From: Acidobacteriota bacterium
Lineage (GTDB): Bacteria; Acidobacteriota; Vicinamibacteria; Vicinamibacterales; 2-12-FULL-66-21
Direction: 5' to 3'
Assembly (NCBI GenBank): GCA_003222675.1
Contig: QHWT01000072.1
Span: 102,338 to 166,337, forward strand
DNA: 64,000 bases
In this document: piece by piece, positions 25,343 through 34,704 of the stretch
How positions within the stretch are numbered: the first letter of the stretch is position 1
Layout: each line of letters starts with the position of its first letter
Notes under the pieces: generated by a model
Seen by the model: the letters and a program-made list of their open reading frames with translations, nothing else
Databases searched by the model: none
Told to the model about the DNA's origin: nothing
Translations under genes and position numbers: made by a program

Positions 25343-28267
25343 TCAGAATCGGAACCGGATCCCGAACTGACCCTGCCGCTCCGAGTTGTTGATGATCTCG
25401 GTTGGCGTGCTGAAGTCAGGTGACGTGAACCGCGTCTTGTACTGGTCGCGATCGTAGTTCACGTGGTTGGTGATGTTGAAGATGTCGAACATCGCCTCCA
25501 GCGATCGCGCGTGCGTTAGCGGGAACTTGTACGAGAACCGCATATCCCAACTGAAGAAGCCGCCCGCGCGGAACGAGTTGCGCGGGAACATCTGTCCGGT
25601 TGCCGGATCGATGGCGCGCACGCCGTTGCGTGAGCCGCCCAGGCCGGCCGACGCGCTGAACGGCTTCCCGGTGTTCGCCTGGACGATTGTGGAGAGCTGC
25701 AGCTGCTTCCAGACCTGGAACGTGCCGCCGAGCGTGCCGCGATGCCGCACGTCGTTTGGCGTCGGGCCCCAGTCCAGTTCCCAATTCAGGTTCGTGAGAT
25801 CCGAGGGGTTGCTCCCGAAGTCATTCGCGAGGTTCATCGCCTTGGTCCAGGCGTAACTCGTCATCAACTCGGCTCGCGTCATGCGCACCTTGCCGGTGAG
25901 ATACACGCCGTCGAACCGTGAGTGTCCCCGATTGCCTTCGACGCGGACCTCGCCGTAATTCGGGTTGAAGATGCCGACCGGCGACAATCGCGTATTCAGG
26001 TTGACGGCGCGGTTGATCGGCCACCGATGGATCTCGTCCTTGCCGATCGAGTGGATGTAATCGAAATCGAGCGCCACCACCCGCGTCAATTGATGGGAGC
26101 CGCCGATGTTGAAGTGCTGAGCCCAGGGCTGCACGAGATCCGGGGCGGTCAGGCGCATGATGCCGCCCGCGAAGGTCGGATCGATGAAGGAATTGCGGAT
26201 CGTCTCACGGTTGGCCGCGTAGAACGCAGGGGTCCACGGGCTCGGCGAGAACGACAGGAAGTTGAGCGGCGTCCGCACGTCAGTCCAGCGTTCATACAAG
26301 GTGATGTTCTGGAAGATCTCGTCGTAGTAGATGCCGTATCCGCCCCGCACGACGCTCCGGCCATCGCCTTTGACGTCCCAGGCAAAACCGAGCCGCGGAC
26401 CGAAATTGTTCATGTCGGTCTTTCGCTGGTTGTTGAACCCCAGCGCCGCGAGGTCGCTCAGCACCGGCGTCTGAAAATCGTTGCTGTAGGGACCAGCCTG
26501 GACCTCGTACCGAAGGCCCAGGTTCAGGGTCAGATTCTTCGTGGGGTGGTAGTCGTCCTGGAAGTACACGCCCACGTGGGTCCAGTTGTCATCAGCCTCG
26601 TTCGTGCCGGCCGATCCGGTGAACGTATCCGCAACGGTATTGAGGTACGCGTTGATGCTGTTGCCCGGCAACCGGTCGTTGAAGTTGAAGAAGCCGTACA
26701 ACGTCGGGATGAAGAAACCACCGTAGTGCGATTTCACGATCTCGCCGCCGACCTTGAAGTCGTGGTCGCCTCCCCATCCCTGCTTACGGAACGCGAAATC
26801 GTCCTTGAACTGCCAGCGCTTCTGAATGGTCTCCTGCGGCGTGTTGAGGTTCGCGCCGTAGAAGAAATCCGGCGTCTGGATGCCGGGGTTCGTGTTGTCG
26901 TTCGCGTTGATCTTGTTGTCGAAGTACTGGAACAGTACCAGTGCCTCGTTCACCTTGTTCGATCCCCACACCATGGTGTGCTTGCCGATGACGGAATCGA
27001 TCTTGTTCGTGTTGAGCGCACCGGCCGACTTCAGCGTGCTGCCGCCGATGAAGTCGTTTTCTCGCTTGTTGTCCTCGCGCGCGTAGCGCACGAGCAGCGA
27101 GCTCGCGTCCGACAGCTTGAAGTCGGTTTTCGCGGTGAGCAGGTGGTTGCGGAACGGCGCCAGTTGCGGTCCTTCTTCATTGGGCAGCACGCCGTTCGTA
27201 AAGACCGTCCGATAGTCCTGGCGGCGGTTGAACTCGTACGACGCGAAGTAGTGGGAGAAGTCTTTCTTGAACGGACCGCCGACGGTCGCACCCGTCTGCT
27301 GCTGCTGGAACGGCTGCTTCCCGGCGCCTGTCTTCTTCTCGAAGAAGGTCTCCGCGTTGAGCGTGTCGTTGCGGGCAAACAGGAATCCGCTTCCGTGGAG
27401 CTGGTTCGTGCCGCTCTTCGTGATCACGTTGACGACGCCCCCGGTCGAGCGGCCATATTCGGCGCTGTAGCGCCCGGTGGTGACCTTGTATTCCTGAATC
27501 GCGTCTTCGCTGAACTGCTGGAGAAGCAGGCGGACGACGCCATCGTTGTTGTCGCCGCCATCGACCGTGATGTTGACGGCGCGTCCGGTCATGCCGCCGT
27601 AGCTGATGCCGCCGACCTCGGTCTTGGTGGGGTCGTAATAATTCGACGGGCGCGTCCCCGGCACGAGGAGCGAGAGATCCTGGAAACGGCGTCCGCTGAG
27701 CGGCATGTTCTCGACCAGCGTGGCGGTGATCACCTGGCCGACATCCGACTTCGTCGTCTGTACGAGCGGCGATTCGGCCGTAACGCTGACCGTTTCATTC
27801 AGTCCCGCGACCTTCATCGTGACGTCGACGTTGGTCGAGGTGCCGACCTGGACCTGCACCTCCTTGGTGACCACCTTCGCGAAGCCCGTGAGCTCCGCGA
27901 CGACTTCATACGTGCCCGGCGGCAGGAACTCGATCCGATAGGTGCCGAGCGTGCTGGAGACCGTGGAACGCGACAGCCCTGTGGCTGTGTTCCTGGCGGT
28001 CACAGTGGCGCCGGGAACGGGGGCCTTGCTCTCGTCCGCGACGCGGCCGTCAATGACGCCGGTGTCCGACTGCGCCCATACCGGACGCGCACCAATGAGC
28101 AGGAAGACCGTGAAGGCAAGAATCATTAAAGAGAAACGCGAACGAGCATCGCGAGTGAGCCACGCGAGCGGCGCGGGGCTTGGGGCCCCCGCGAACGAGC
28201 GTGTAGGGGGGTCCGGCGGGGCGAAGCCCCTCGGACTAGGAACGATGGACCGTGGGGTCGACGACAT
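25343..28267 (-). CDS. TonB-dependent receptor, Oar-like, with carboxypeptidase-regulatory domain
   Basis: 974 aa. ATG 28267 has AGGAGG 8 bases upstream and is preferred, although the signal peptide (MILAFTVFLLIGARPVWAQ) only begins at residue 48. After it come a carboxypeptidase-regulatory-like Ig domain (GVIDGRVADESKAPVPGATV, about 68-150), a plug (TPLVQTTKSDVGQVIT region, GGRSTGGVVNVITKSGTN) and a beta-barrel ending in a terminal Phe (GQFGIRFRF), typical of outer-membrane insertion. It imports large substrates across the outer membrane with TonB energy; in this order Oar-like receptors often go with glycan or peptide uptake. Residues 11-46 are encoded by a palindromic repeat (see that entry). 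Confidence 0.9.
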   Translation of the reverse strand: MSSTPRSIVPSPRGFAPPDPPTRSFAGAPSPAPLAWLTRDARSRFSLMILAFTVFLLIGARPVWAQSDTGVIDGRVADESKAPVPGATVTARNTATGLSRSTVSSTLGTYRIEFLPPGTYEVVAELTGFAKVVTKEVQVQVGTSTNVDVTMKVAGLNETVSVTAESPLVQTTKSDVGQVITATLVENMPLSGRRFQDLSLLVPGTRPSNYYDPTKTEVGGISYGGMTGRAVNITVDGGDNNDGVVRLLLQQFSEDAIQEYKVTTGRYSAEYGRSTGGVVNVITKSGTNQLHGSGFLFARNDTLNAETFFEKKTGAGKQPFQQQQTGATVGGPFKKDFSHYFASYEFNRRQDYRTVFTNGVLPNEEGPQLAPFRNHLLTAKTDFKLSDASSLLVRYAREDNKRENDFIGGSTLKSAGALNTNKIDSVIGKHTMVWGSNKVNEALVLFQYFDNKINANDNTNPGIQTPDFFYGANLNTPQETIQKRWQFKDDFAFRKQGWGGDHDFKVGGEIVKSHYGGFFIPTLYGFFNFNDRLPGNSINAYLNTVADTFTGSAGTNEADDNWTHVGVYFQDDYHPTKNLTLNLGLRYEVQAGPYSNDFQTPVLSDLAALGFNNQRKTDMNNFGPRLGFAWDVKGDGRSVVRGGYGIYYDEIFQNITLYERWTDVRTPLNFLSFSPSPWTPAFYAANRETIRNSFIDPTFAGGIMRLTAPDLVQPWAQHFNIGGSHQLTRVVALDFDYIHSIGKDEIHRWPINRAVNLNTRLSPVGIFNPNYGEVRVEGNRGHSRFDGVYLTGKVRMTRAELMTSYAWTKAMNLANDFGSNPSDLTNLNWELDWGPTPNDVRHRGTLGGTFQVWKQLQLSTIVQANTGKPFSASAGLGGSRNGVRAIDPATGQMFPRNSFRAGGFFSWDMRFSYKFPLTHARSLEAMFDIFNITNHVNYDRDQYKTRFTSPDFSTPTEIINNSERQGQFGIRFRF
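28170..28240. repeat. palindromic element inside the receptor gene's 5' end
   Basis: Two hairpins lie side by side: GCGGGG (28173-28178) with CCCCGC (28187-28192), and TCCG-GGGGC-gaa-GCCCC-CGGA (28212-28235). In the coding frame they give a Pro/Arg/Gly-rich segment between the start codon and the signal peptide of the TonB receptor. It has the look of a mobile palindrome that was captured in frame. Confidence 0.6.
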
Positions 28268-28416
28268 GCTGACGACCTCCTCGTGAATGGTAGGGTAATC
28301 CGCAGTACGGGCAGTCTATAGCCGGGGGTGAGGGGCCGCAATAGTTCTGTGACCAACAGGGCAGACCTCCTTTAAGATGCGTCCGGGTCCGAAGACGTTT
28401 ACGGCAGGAGTGACGT

Positions 28417-29949
28417 ATGGCGAGCACACCGGCGGGCAGTGCGGTTTCGCGACGGCAGTTTCTGGGAGCGGCCGGCGCCACGGCCGCAGCATTTACGATC
28501 GTCCCGCGCTCCGTGCTGGGCGGGCCGGGGCAGATCCCGCCATCGGCGAAGGTCAACATCGCGTTCCTCGGCGTCGGCGCGCAGGGACTGCGCGTGATGC
28601 TGAACTTCCTGCGCCAGCCTGATGTGCAGGGTGTCGCGGTGTGCGATCCGAACAAGGGCAGCGCCGGCTATCCGCAGTGGAGCAACAACGAGTTCTGCGA
28701 CGGCGTTCGCAAATTGATCGGGACGGACTCGGGCTGGGAGTGGCTCAGTCCGAACGACAAGATTCAGTTGACCCATTCAACCGACGCGACGTCGGGTGTC
28801 GCCGGACGCGAGCCGTGCCAGAAGATCGTGAACGGCTATTACGCGAGCCAGCAGCGGTCGAACGAGTATCGCGGGTGCGCCGCATATGCCGATTTCCGCG
28901 AGCTCCTCGAGAAGGAACGCGGCATCGACGCGGTCGTCGTCTGCACAGCGGACCACTGGCACGCGCCCATCTCCATCGCGGCAATGCAGAAGGGCAAACA
29001 CGTGTTCTGCCAGAAGCCGATGACCCACACCGTCTATGAAGCGCGGCGCATGGCGGAGGTCGCGCGCGAGACGGGTGTCGCGACAACGGTCGCGATCGGC
29101 AACCAGGCGTCGGAAGCTACGCGGTTGCTGTGCGAATGGGTGTGGTCGGGCGCGATCGGTCCCGTGCGCCAGGTGATGAACTGGTCGACCCGTCCGTTCT
29201 GGGCGCAGGGGATCGAGCGTCCTACGGAAACGCATCCGGTTCCGGATGGCCTCGACTGGAACCTGTGGCTCGGCCCCGCGCCCGAGCGGCCGTTCAACCG
29301 CGCGTACCTGCCGTTTGTCTGGCGCGGCTGGTACGACTTCGGTGGCGGCGCGCTCGGAGACATGGGAGGCTACAGCTTCGACACGATCTTCCGCGTGCTC
29401 AAGCTCGAAGCGGCTTCAGCCGTGGAGGCGAGTTCGACCGATCGCTTCACAGAGACGTTTCCCAACGCGGCAATCATTCACTACGACTTTCCTGCGCGAG
29501 GCGACATGCCTCCGGTGCGGGTCACGTGGTACGACGGGCGGTTGAAACCGCCGCGCCCCTCCGAGCTCGAGAGGGAACGCGAGCTGGCCGAGGAAGGGCT
29601 CCTGTTCATTGGTGACAAGGGCACCATCCTGTGCGGTTTCAACGGTCAGAATCCGAAGCTGATCCCGCAGCCGAAGATGGACGCATTCACACAGCCACCC
29701 AAAACGCTGCCGCGCTCGCCCGGCAACGATCGCGAATGGCTCGACGCATGTCTCGGAGGAAAGACGAAGCCAGGAGCGAACTTCGAGTTCGAAGGGATGG
29801 TCACCGAGACGCTGCTCCTTGGCAACGTCTCCCTGCGCGCGGGCCACCGAATCGTGTGGGACCGCGCGAATCTGAAAGCGGTCAATCTTCCGGACGCGGA
29901 CATCTTCATTCGTCCGCCATATCGAACAGGCTGGACCTCAAGCCTGTGA
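28417..29949 (+). CDS. Gfo/Idh/MocA family oxidoreductase with Tat signal
   Basis: 510 aa with the Tat signal SRRQFLGAAGATAAAFT at residues 11-27. Rossmann motif GVGAQG, then VCTADHWHAPISIAAMQKGKHVFCQKPMTHT, where the usual Glu of EKP is Gln (QKP). The C-terminal domain carries the WRGWYDFGGGALGDMGGYSFD region. It is the longest of the four family members in the window. Divergent from the TonB receptor across 149 bases, so the two may share control. Exported; probable NAD-dependent sugar oxidoreductase, substrate unknown. Confidence 0.87.
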   Translation: MASTPAGSAVSRRQFLGAAGATAAAFTIVPRSVLGGPGQIPPSAKVNIAFLGVGAQGLRVMLNFLRQPDVQGVAVCDPNKGSAGYPQWSNNEFCDGVRKLIGTDSGWEWLSPNDKIQLTHSTDATSGVAGREPCQKIVNGYYASQQRSNEYRGCAAYADFRELLEKERGIDAVVVCTADHWHAPISIAAMQKGKHVFCQKPMTHTVYEARRMAEVARETGVATTVAIGNQASEATRLLCEWVWSGAIGPVRQVMNWSTRPFWAQGIERPTETHPVPDGLDWNLWLGPAPERPFNRAYLPFVWRGWYDFGGGALGDMGGYSFDTIFRVLKLEAASAVEASSTDRFTETFPNAAIIHYDFPARGDMPPVRVTWYDGRLKPPRPSELERERELAEEGLLFIGDKGTILCGFNGQNPKLIPQPKMDAFTQPPKTLPRSPGNDREWLDACLGGKTKPGANFEFEGMVTETLLLGNVSLRAGHRIVWDRANLKAVNLPDADIFIRPPYRTGWTSSL

Positions 29950-30075
29950 GCGCGCGGCCGTGAGCTGCTCGCGGACGGCCTCGAGGCGCTTGCGGAGGTC
30001 GTTGACCTGCGAGCTCGGGACTCTATTCGATGCTCCGTGGCCATGGTCGGAAGCATCCACGACGATCTTCATCAT
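29938..30075 (-). CDS. possible small protein with a C-terminal helix
   Basis: 45 aa from ATG ATG at 30075: MMKIVVDASDHGHGASNRVP then a charged amphipathic helix VNDLRKRLEAVREQLTAARS. The same frame upstream (WDFNSDNIDTDLLR) still looks protein-like and ends at a TGA, so the true N-terminus may have been lost by a frameshift. It overlaps the convergent Gfo gene by 12 bases. No family recognised. Confidence 0.3.
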   Translation of the reverse strand: MMKIVVDASDHGHGASNRVPSSQVNDLRKRLEAVREQLTAARSQA

Positions 30076-30185
30076 GCGGAGGAGATCGGTGTCGATGTTG
30101 TCGCTGTTGAAATCCCAGACCGTCGGCCGTCACGCCGACGCCCCTGAAGCTGCAGCCATGCCGTGCCGATAGTGGATGCAACAGC

Positions 30186-30467
30186 ATGTTCTCCGATCCG
30201 GAAAAGGAAGCCGTCCTGCAACTGCTCGCCAATTACGAGAACATGGCGCGCGCCATCGAAACGTTCCTGCACCGCGTGCGATCCGATCCCAATATCGATC
30301 TGCAGGCGCCGCGCTATCGCGCGTTGGTGGCGGATCTCGAACAGGTCGTGCCCGTGTGGAGGGAATACGGCGCGACGACCCGCGTGAAGCTCACGCTCGA
30401 GCGGCGCCAGGCGCCGGATGTCGCGGTTGCGCAGGAGCGCCGTCGATCCAGCACGGAATACCTCTGA
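30186..30467 (+). CDS. hypothetical protein, helical
   Basis: 93 aa, predicted almost entirely alpha-helical: FSDPEKEAVLQLLANYENMA, RAIETFLHRVRSDPNID, ALVADLEQVVPVWREYG. No signal, membrane segment or known motif. Protein-like composition and GC-rich third positions support it; the reverse strand is open too but gives an implausible protein. Function unknown. Confidence 0.5.
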   Translation: MFSDPEKEAVLQLLANYENMARAIETFLHRVRSDPNIDLQAPRYRALVADLEQVVPVWREYGATTRVKLTLERRQAPDVAVAQERRRSSTEYL

Positions 30468-30515
30468 ATTGATGCTTCGGATCCGGGACGGGTGGGAGGC
30501 AGGCGGCAGACGCAA

Positions 30516-30689
30516 TCAATCCGCTTGGTCTTTGAGCTCCTTCACCTCCGCCATCAACGTGCGGAGTTCGATCCGCAGGGCCTCCAGCTGGCGCTGGAGC
30601 GCCTGCACTGTGATCTGGTCCGACTGACGCCGGCCGCCGCGCGGCACGCGGCGCCGGTCCTTGACCGCCCTGCGGTCCTTCTCATCCAT
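30516..30689 (-). CDS. small basic coiled-coil protein
   Basis: 57 aa: a very basic N-terminus (RRAVKDRRRVPRGGRRQ) followed by a heptad-patterned helix (VQALQRQLEALRIELRTLMA, EVKELK). Resembles a class of small uncharacterised proteins with an RRR.PRGGRR head and a coiled coil. It overlaps the gene before it (30682-30801) by a few bases, suggesting a two-gene unit. Confidence 0.5.
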   Translation of the reverse strand: MDEKDRRAVKDRRRVPRGGRRQSDQITVQALQRQLEALRIELRTLMAEVKELKDQAD

Positions 30690-30801
30690 GAATTAATTGT
30701 ACGCTGAGCTCCACGGTCGTGTCTCCCAGCGGTGATCGAACGAAAGGGCAGAAGTCTCCTTTGTAGCGGACTTCCACGGGCCACTTGACAGGTTCGGTCA
30801 T
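30682..30801 (-). CDS. small hypothetical protein
   Basis: 39 aa, MTEPVKWPVEVRYKGDFCPF then a beta-like tail DTTVELSVQLIHG. Short but protein-like, and its stop overlaps the start of the coiled-coil gene (ATGGATGA). A longer start at 30900 is possible but adds a Cys/Arg-rich stretch that looks non-coding. Confidence 0.4.
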   Translation of the reverse strand: MTEPVKWPVEVRYKGDFCPFVRSPLGDTTVELSVQLIHG

Positions 30802-30857
30802 TCGGCAGATTCTACGCGCGCAACACACCCGACAACCCCGTTCCGGAGGAGAGGAAC

Positions 30858-31049
30858 GTGATGCGGCTGTCATCCCAGCAGCGGGAGGGGAGTGATCCAT
30901 CGACTCCCATCCGCTGGGTAGAAATGCGCTGCGTGCGATGCGGGCGGTTGCTCCAGAAAATCGAGGAGCACGCCCTGCGTCCCGGTAAGCGGATCGAGAT
31001 CAAGTGCGCGCACTGTAAGGTGATGAACTATTCGATTGGAACGCCGTAA
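30858..31049 (+). CDS. small zinc-finger protein, Com-like
   Basis: 63 aa. Two CxxC pairs, MRCVRCGRLL and IKCAHCKVMN, separated by 26 residues, give a four-Cys zinc ribbon like that of the phage Mu Com translational regulator and small host relatives. The start at 30858 has GGAGGAG 8 bases upstream. Likely binds RNA or DNA in the cytoplasm; target unknown. A Rho-independent terminator follows at 31097-31144. Confidence 0.65.
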   Translation: MMRLSSQQREGSDPSTPIRWVEMRCVRCGRLLQKIEEHALRPGKRIEIKCAHCKVMNYSIGTP

Positions 31050-31096
31050 CCGCTAGCAGATCAGGTGGCAGGCCCTGCGAGGCCGCCAGGAATTGA

Positions 31097-31144
31097 GGCC
31101 CGTTGCGCGAAGAGGCCCGGCTCGCGCAGCGGGCCTTTTTGTTT
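31097..31144 (+). terminator. Rho-independent terminator
   Basis: Arms GGCCCGTTGCGCGA and TCGCGCAGCGGGCC (one mismatch) followed by TTTTTGTTT. It ends the small zinc-finger gene and insulates the copper operon that starts at 31215. Confidence 0.9.
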
Positions 31145-31214
31145 CTGTGCGCTGGGTCCGAACGCATCGTTTCGTGGCTCAACGTGACACCTCTGCTCCA
31201 GCCAGGAGCAAGGA

Positions 31215-33395
31215 GTGAGCGTCATGGAGATACCAATTCGCGTTCGATTGAACAGGCGGGATCTACTGAAATGGGGAGGTGCAGCCCTCCTCGGTGGCGT
31301 GGCAGACCTCAGACCAACGGCCGCATGGGGCCAGAGTGGACCTGTATGCCCCGCAGGGCCACCAGCACCAAAAGTCGACTTCGAACCGTGCGCAGGCGGA
31401 GGTGCGATTGAAGTGATGCCGACCAGCCCGCTGATCGGCGGCTACGTCGATAGCAACAACGTGGTAAGAGCGTCGGCGTTCACCCAGGAACTGCCGATTG
31501 CGGATCCACTGGTGGCGAGGCCGCTGCCAGCAGGATGGTACGCCCCAGGCCTGCAAGACTCCGAGGGACACTCACACCAGATTCTACCGAAGCAACTTCA
31601 GTTGCCGGAACCGGTGTATTACAAGATCAGGGTGGAAGTAGGACAGCACGAGTTCACGTCGTTAAAGGTGCTGCCAATTGGAGCCGACGGCAGGCCGGTC
31701 ACGCCGCCCAACAAAGACAACGCCAACCCGCGATATCTGCCCACGAGCACAATCTACCGGTACAACGCGAACGATCCTGAGCCGGTACTTTGCCCGCCAC
31801 GATTCCCAGTACCGCTGATCCATGCGCAGTACGGGCAACCGGCGTTAGTGCGGTTCGAAAACCACCTCCACGAGAATCCCTGCTCGTTCGATCGCGGCGA
31901 TTTCGGCGATCCGGGCTTCGGGTTTCTCACGCACCTCCACAATGGTCATACCGCGGCAGAGAGCGACGGCAACCCGAATCACGCGCCACACGGTTATCGT
32001 CCATGTGAGTACGTCGACAACCTGTATCTCAATTGGCCTCCCAATAACGACGACCGAGAGAAGCAGTCATTCCTGTGGTTTCACGATCATAGAGAATCTC
32101 ACACCGGCGCCAACGTGTACAAGGGGCTCGTCGGCTTTTACCTCCTCTACGATCCGAAGCTGGATCCAGGGGACGAACGATCAGCGGGTTCCGAAGGAAA
32201 GGCGCTCCATCTGCCGGGCGTTATGGTGCGCCCGAATGATCCGTACTCACCAAAGTTGTACGACATTCCGCTCGCGTTGTTCGATTGCGCGCTCGATGAT
32301 GGCGTGACGCAGCACAAGGATTTTCACAACGGCTGCGGCGAGACGCATCCGGAGTGGTGGGGGCAGTTGTACTTCCGGCATTTCCCGAATCACGGCTTCG
32401 TCGGCGACGTCTTCACGGTCAACGGGGCCGCTTACCCGGTCCTCGAGGTCAAACGGCGGAAGTATCGGCTCCGTTTCATCGACATCTCTATCGCGCGGCT
32501 ATACAGACTCATGTTGATGAGCTCGGGACCTGGACCAATCGCTGCTCCTGCGAGGGCGGGCCAGTATCAGCTGCCCGACGCCCAGCAGTGCATGCGCTTC
32601 ACTCAGATCGCCAGCGAGGGTGGCCTCCTGCCATTCCCGATCGATCGAGACTCGATCCAAGTGTCTCCGGCCAAACGGCGTGAGGTCATCGTCGATTTCA
32701 CGAGGTACATCGACGGCTCGCCGACGAGCAAAGGCGACGTTCTCTACCTTGTGAATGTCCTCCAGATGGAAAACGGCGGGCGCCGGGAAGAGGATCTCGA
32801 CGGCTTCGATCCAAGCTACGTAGTACCGATACTGAAAATCGTTATCGGCGACTACCCGGCAGAACCCGATGTGAGCCGCGTTCCGCTCACGCTGCGTGAG
32901 CTGCCGCAAATTGACTTCAGCAGGTTCGCGGAACTGAAGCGTAAGCAGTTCAAGCTGGAGCGAGGCGGCGGCGGTGGCGGGACTCCGGAAGATGAATGGG
33001 TGATCAATGGATTGGTATTCGGGGCCGAATTTCCCCTCGCCCTGCCCAACCGTGACCGTCCGCAGATCTGGACCATCGAGAACGGCGGGGGCGGGTGGAC
33101 ACACCCGATGCACCTCCACCAGGAGGAACACCGCGTTCTTTCACGGAACGGGATACCGACTGTTGAACCGCCGCGGCCCACGGTGGACAGCAGGGGCGTC
33201 GTGCATCCGGCGCTCGTGAATGCACGACACGCGGACGACTGGTCGAAGGAAGACACGATCGCGCTGGACCCGGGGGAAGAAGTGGTCATCTACAGGAATT
33301 TCCGGACGTTCACCGGAAAGTACGTGGCGCACTGCCACAACCTGGCTCACGAAGACCACAACATGATGTTCGGGTGGAACATCGTAGAACCGTAA
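31215..33395 (+). CDS. multicopper oxidase with Tat signal
   Basis: 726 aa. A Tat signal (NRRDLLKWGGAALLGG, residues 13-28) exports it folded. All four copper-binding motifs are present: HLHNGH near 240 (HxH), WFHDH near 287, HPMHLH near 630 and AHCHNLAHEDHNMM near 704, the last giving His-Cys-His and Met for the type 1 copper. It is longer than CueO/CopA (about 500-610 aa) with extra segments between domains 1 and 3. First gene of an operon with CusB- and CusA-like genes, so the likely role is oxidation of Cu(I) or organics in the periplasm. The GTG at 31215 or the ATG at 31224 may be the start. Confidence 0.9.
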   Translation: MSVMEIPIRVRLNRRDLLKWGGAALLGGVADLRPTAAWGQSGPVCPAGPPAPKVDFEPCAGGGAIEVMPTSPLIGGYVDSNNVVRASAFTQELPIADPLVARPLPAGWYAPGLQDSEGHSHQILPKQLQLPEPVYYKIRVEVGQHEFTSLKVLPIGADGRPVTPPNKDNANPRYLPTSTIYRYNANDPEPVLCPPRFPVPLIHAQYGQPALVRFENHLHENPCSFDRGDFGDPGFGFLTHLHNGHTAAESDGNPNHAPHGYRPCEYVDNLYLNWPPNNDDREKQSFLWFHDHRESHTGANVYKGLVGFYLLYDPKLDPGDERSAGSEGKALHLPGVMVRPNDPYSPKLYDIPLALFDCALDDGVTQHKDFHNGCGETHPEWWGQLYFRHFPNHGFVGDVFTVNGAAYPVLEVKRRKYRLRFIDISIARLYRLMLMSSGPGPIAAPARAGQYQLPDAQQCMRFTQIASEGGLLPFPIDRDSIQVSPAKRREVIVDFTRYIDGSPTSKGDVLYLVNVLQMENGGRREEDLDGFDPSYVVPILKIVIGDYPAEPDVSRVPLTLRELPQIDFSRFAELKRKQFKLERGGGGGGTPEDEWVINGLVFGAEFPLALPNRDRPQIWTIENGGGGWTHPMHLHQEEHRVLSRNGIPTVEPPRPTVDSRGVVHPALVNARHADDWSKEDTIALDPGEEVVIYRNFRTFTGKYVAHCHNLAHEDHNMMFGWNIVEP

Positions 33396-33414
33396 CGCTG
33401 TTGTCGGTGGCGCC

Positions 33415-34704
33415 ATGAAGAACGCCATTCTGTCGTTGCTTCTGCTCGGTGCACTTGGCGCAGGATTCCTGGCAGGAGCTTGGTACAACCAGCGCGAGCG
33501 TGTGAGCGCGGCCGGCGTGCACGCTCGCAAGGTCCTGTACTACGTGGACCCGATGCATCCTGCGTATAAATCCGACAAGCCGGGCGTAGCGCCCGATTGT
33601 GGGATGCAGCTCGTGCCGGTTTATGCCGGGGACGTCCGGAACGGTGCTTCCAGCCCCCGCCTCGGCGGCGGCGTGGCGCCGATCGAGGCTGGCACGCTGT
33701 TCATCAGCCCGGAACAGCAACAGATAATCGGCGTGCGTGTCAGCCCAGCGGAGAAGAGATCCGCCACCGGGCGACTACGTCTTTACGGCCGCGTCGCACC
33801 CGACGAAACGCGCCTGTACACGATCACTGCGGGTATTTCCGGCTTCATCCGGACGATTTCGGCAGTGACCACCGGCAGCCACGTCCGGAAGAACGACGTA
33901 TTGGCAACGCTCTCTGCGCCCGAGGCGCGGGCGTTGATTCAGGCATACCTGGTTACGCTCGATGTCCTCGAGCGCACGAAAAAATCAGGTGACGGTCCAG
34001 CAGCGATTGATCTCGCCGGCGCCGGACTGCAGCAAACGACCGACCGGCTGCTGACGCTGGGTATGTCCAGCGAACAGATCGAGGAGATCGGCCGCACCCG
34101 TCAGGTGCCCTCCACCATAAGAATTACGGCTCCCGACGACGGCTTCGTGCTCGCGCGCCCTGTGTCAATCGGCCAGAAGTTCGATCGGGGCAACGAGCTG
34201 TATCGCATTGCGGATCTCCGTCGCGTCTGGATCCTGGCGGATGTCTTCGGCCCCGAAGCCGAGCATGTGCGGCCGGGCACGAACGTGCGCGTGTCCATTC
34301 CGGGGCGAACACCGACGCTTACTGCACGCGTCAGCACCGCCGTGCTGCCACAATTCGATCCCGTGAGCCAGGCCGTCAGGCTTCGGGTCGAGGCCGACAA
34401 TCCGGGTTACGTCCTTCGGCCGGACATGTTTGTCGATGTCGACCTGCCGGTCACGCTGCCTCCGGCGATCACCGTTCCCGTGGATGCCATCCTCGATTCC
34501 GGTCGCGAGAAGACTGTCTTCGTCGATCGCGGAGACGGGATGTTCGAAGGACGGCGGGTCCGGACAGGCTGGCGCTTCGGCGAGCGTGTCGAGATCATCG
34601 AGGGGCTGAGCGCAGGCGAACAGGTCGTCGTGTCCGGCGCGTTCCTCCTCGACTCTGAAACCCGCATCCGGCGCGCGGGGGCCGACACCGGATCCCGCCG
34701 GTGA
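33415..34704 (+). CDS. efflux RND transporter periplasmic adaptor, CusB-like
   Basis: 429 aa with an N-terminal signal anchor (ILSLLLLGALGAGFLAGAWY). Residues about 40-70 (YYVDPMHPAYKSDKPGVAPDCGMQLVPVY) form the heavy-metal-binding domain seen in CusB-type adaptors; Met, His and Cys residues can hold copper or silver. A barrel-sandwich/lipoyl part (GRVAPDETRLYTITAGISGF), alpha-hairpin and beta-barrel (VRVSIPGRTPTLTARV) follow. It links the inner-membrane pump to an outer-membrane channel. It starts 19 bases after the oxidase and overlaps the pump gene (GTGA). Confidence 0.9.
   Translation: MKNAILSLLLLGALGAGFLAGAWYNQRERVSAAGVHARKVLYYVDPMHPAYKSDKPGVAPDCGMQLVPVYAGDVRNGASSPRLGGGVAPIEAGTLFISPEQQQIIGVRVSPAEKRSATGRLRLYGRVAPDETRLYTITAGISGFIRTISAVTTGSHVRKNDVLATLSAPEARALIQAYLVTLDVLERTKKSGDGPAAIDLAGAGLQQTTDRLLTLGMSSEQIEEIGRTRQVPSTIRITAPDDGFVLARPVSIGQKFDRGNELYRIADLRRVWILADVFGPEAEHVRPGTNVRVSIPGRTPTLTARVSTAVLPQFDPVSQAVRLRVEADNPGYVLRPDMFVDVDLPVTLPPAITVPVDAILDSGREKTVFVDRGDGMFEGRRVRTGWRFGERVEIIEGLSAGEQVVVSGAFLLDSETRIRRAGADTGSRR

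Noticed and set aside
25922-28129. 735-codon open frame on the plus strand opposite the TonB receptor
   Set aside because: It is the antisense shadow of a GC-rich gene; the product is Val/Arg/Glu-rich without any domain, while the minus strand encodes a clear receptor.
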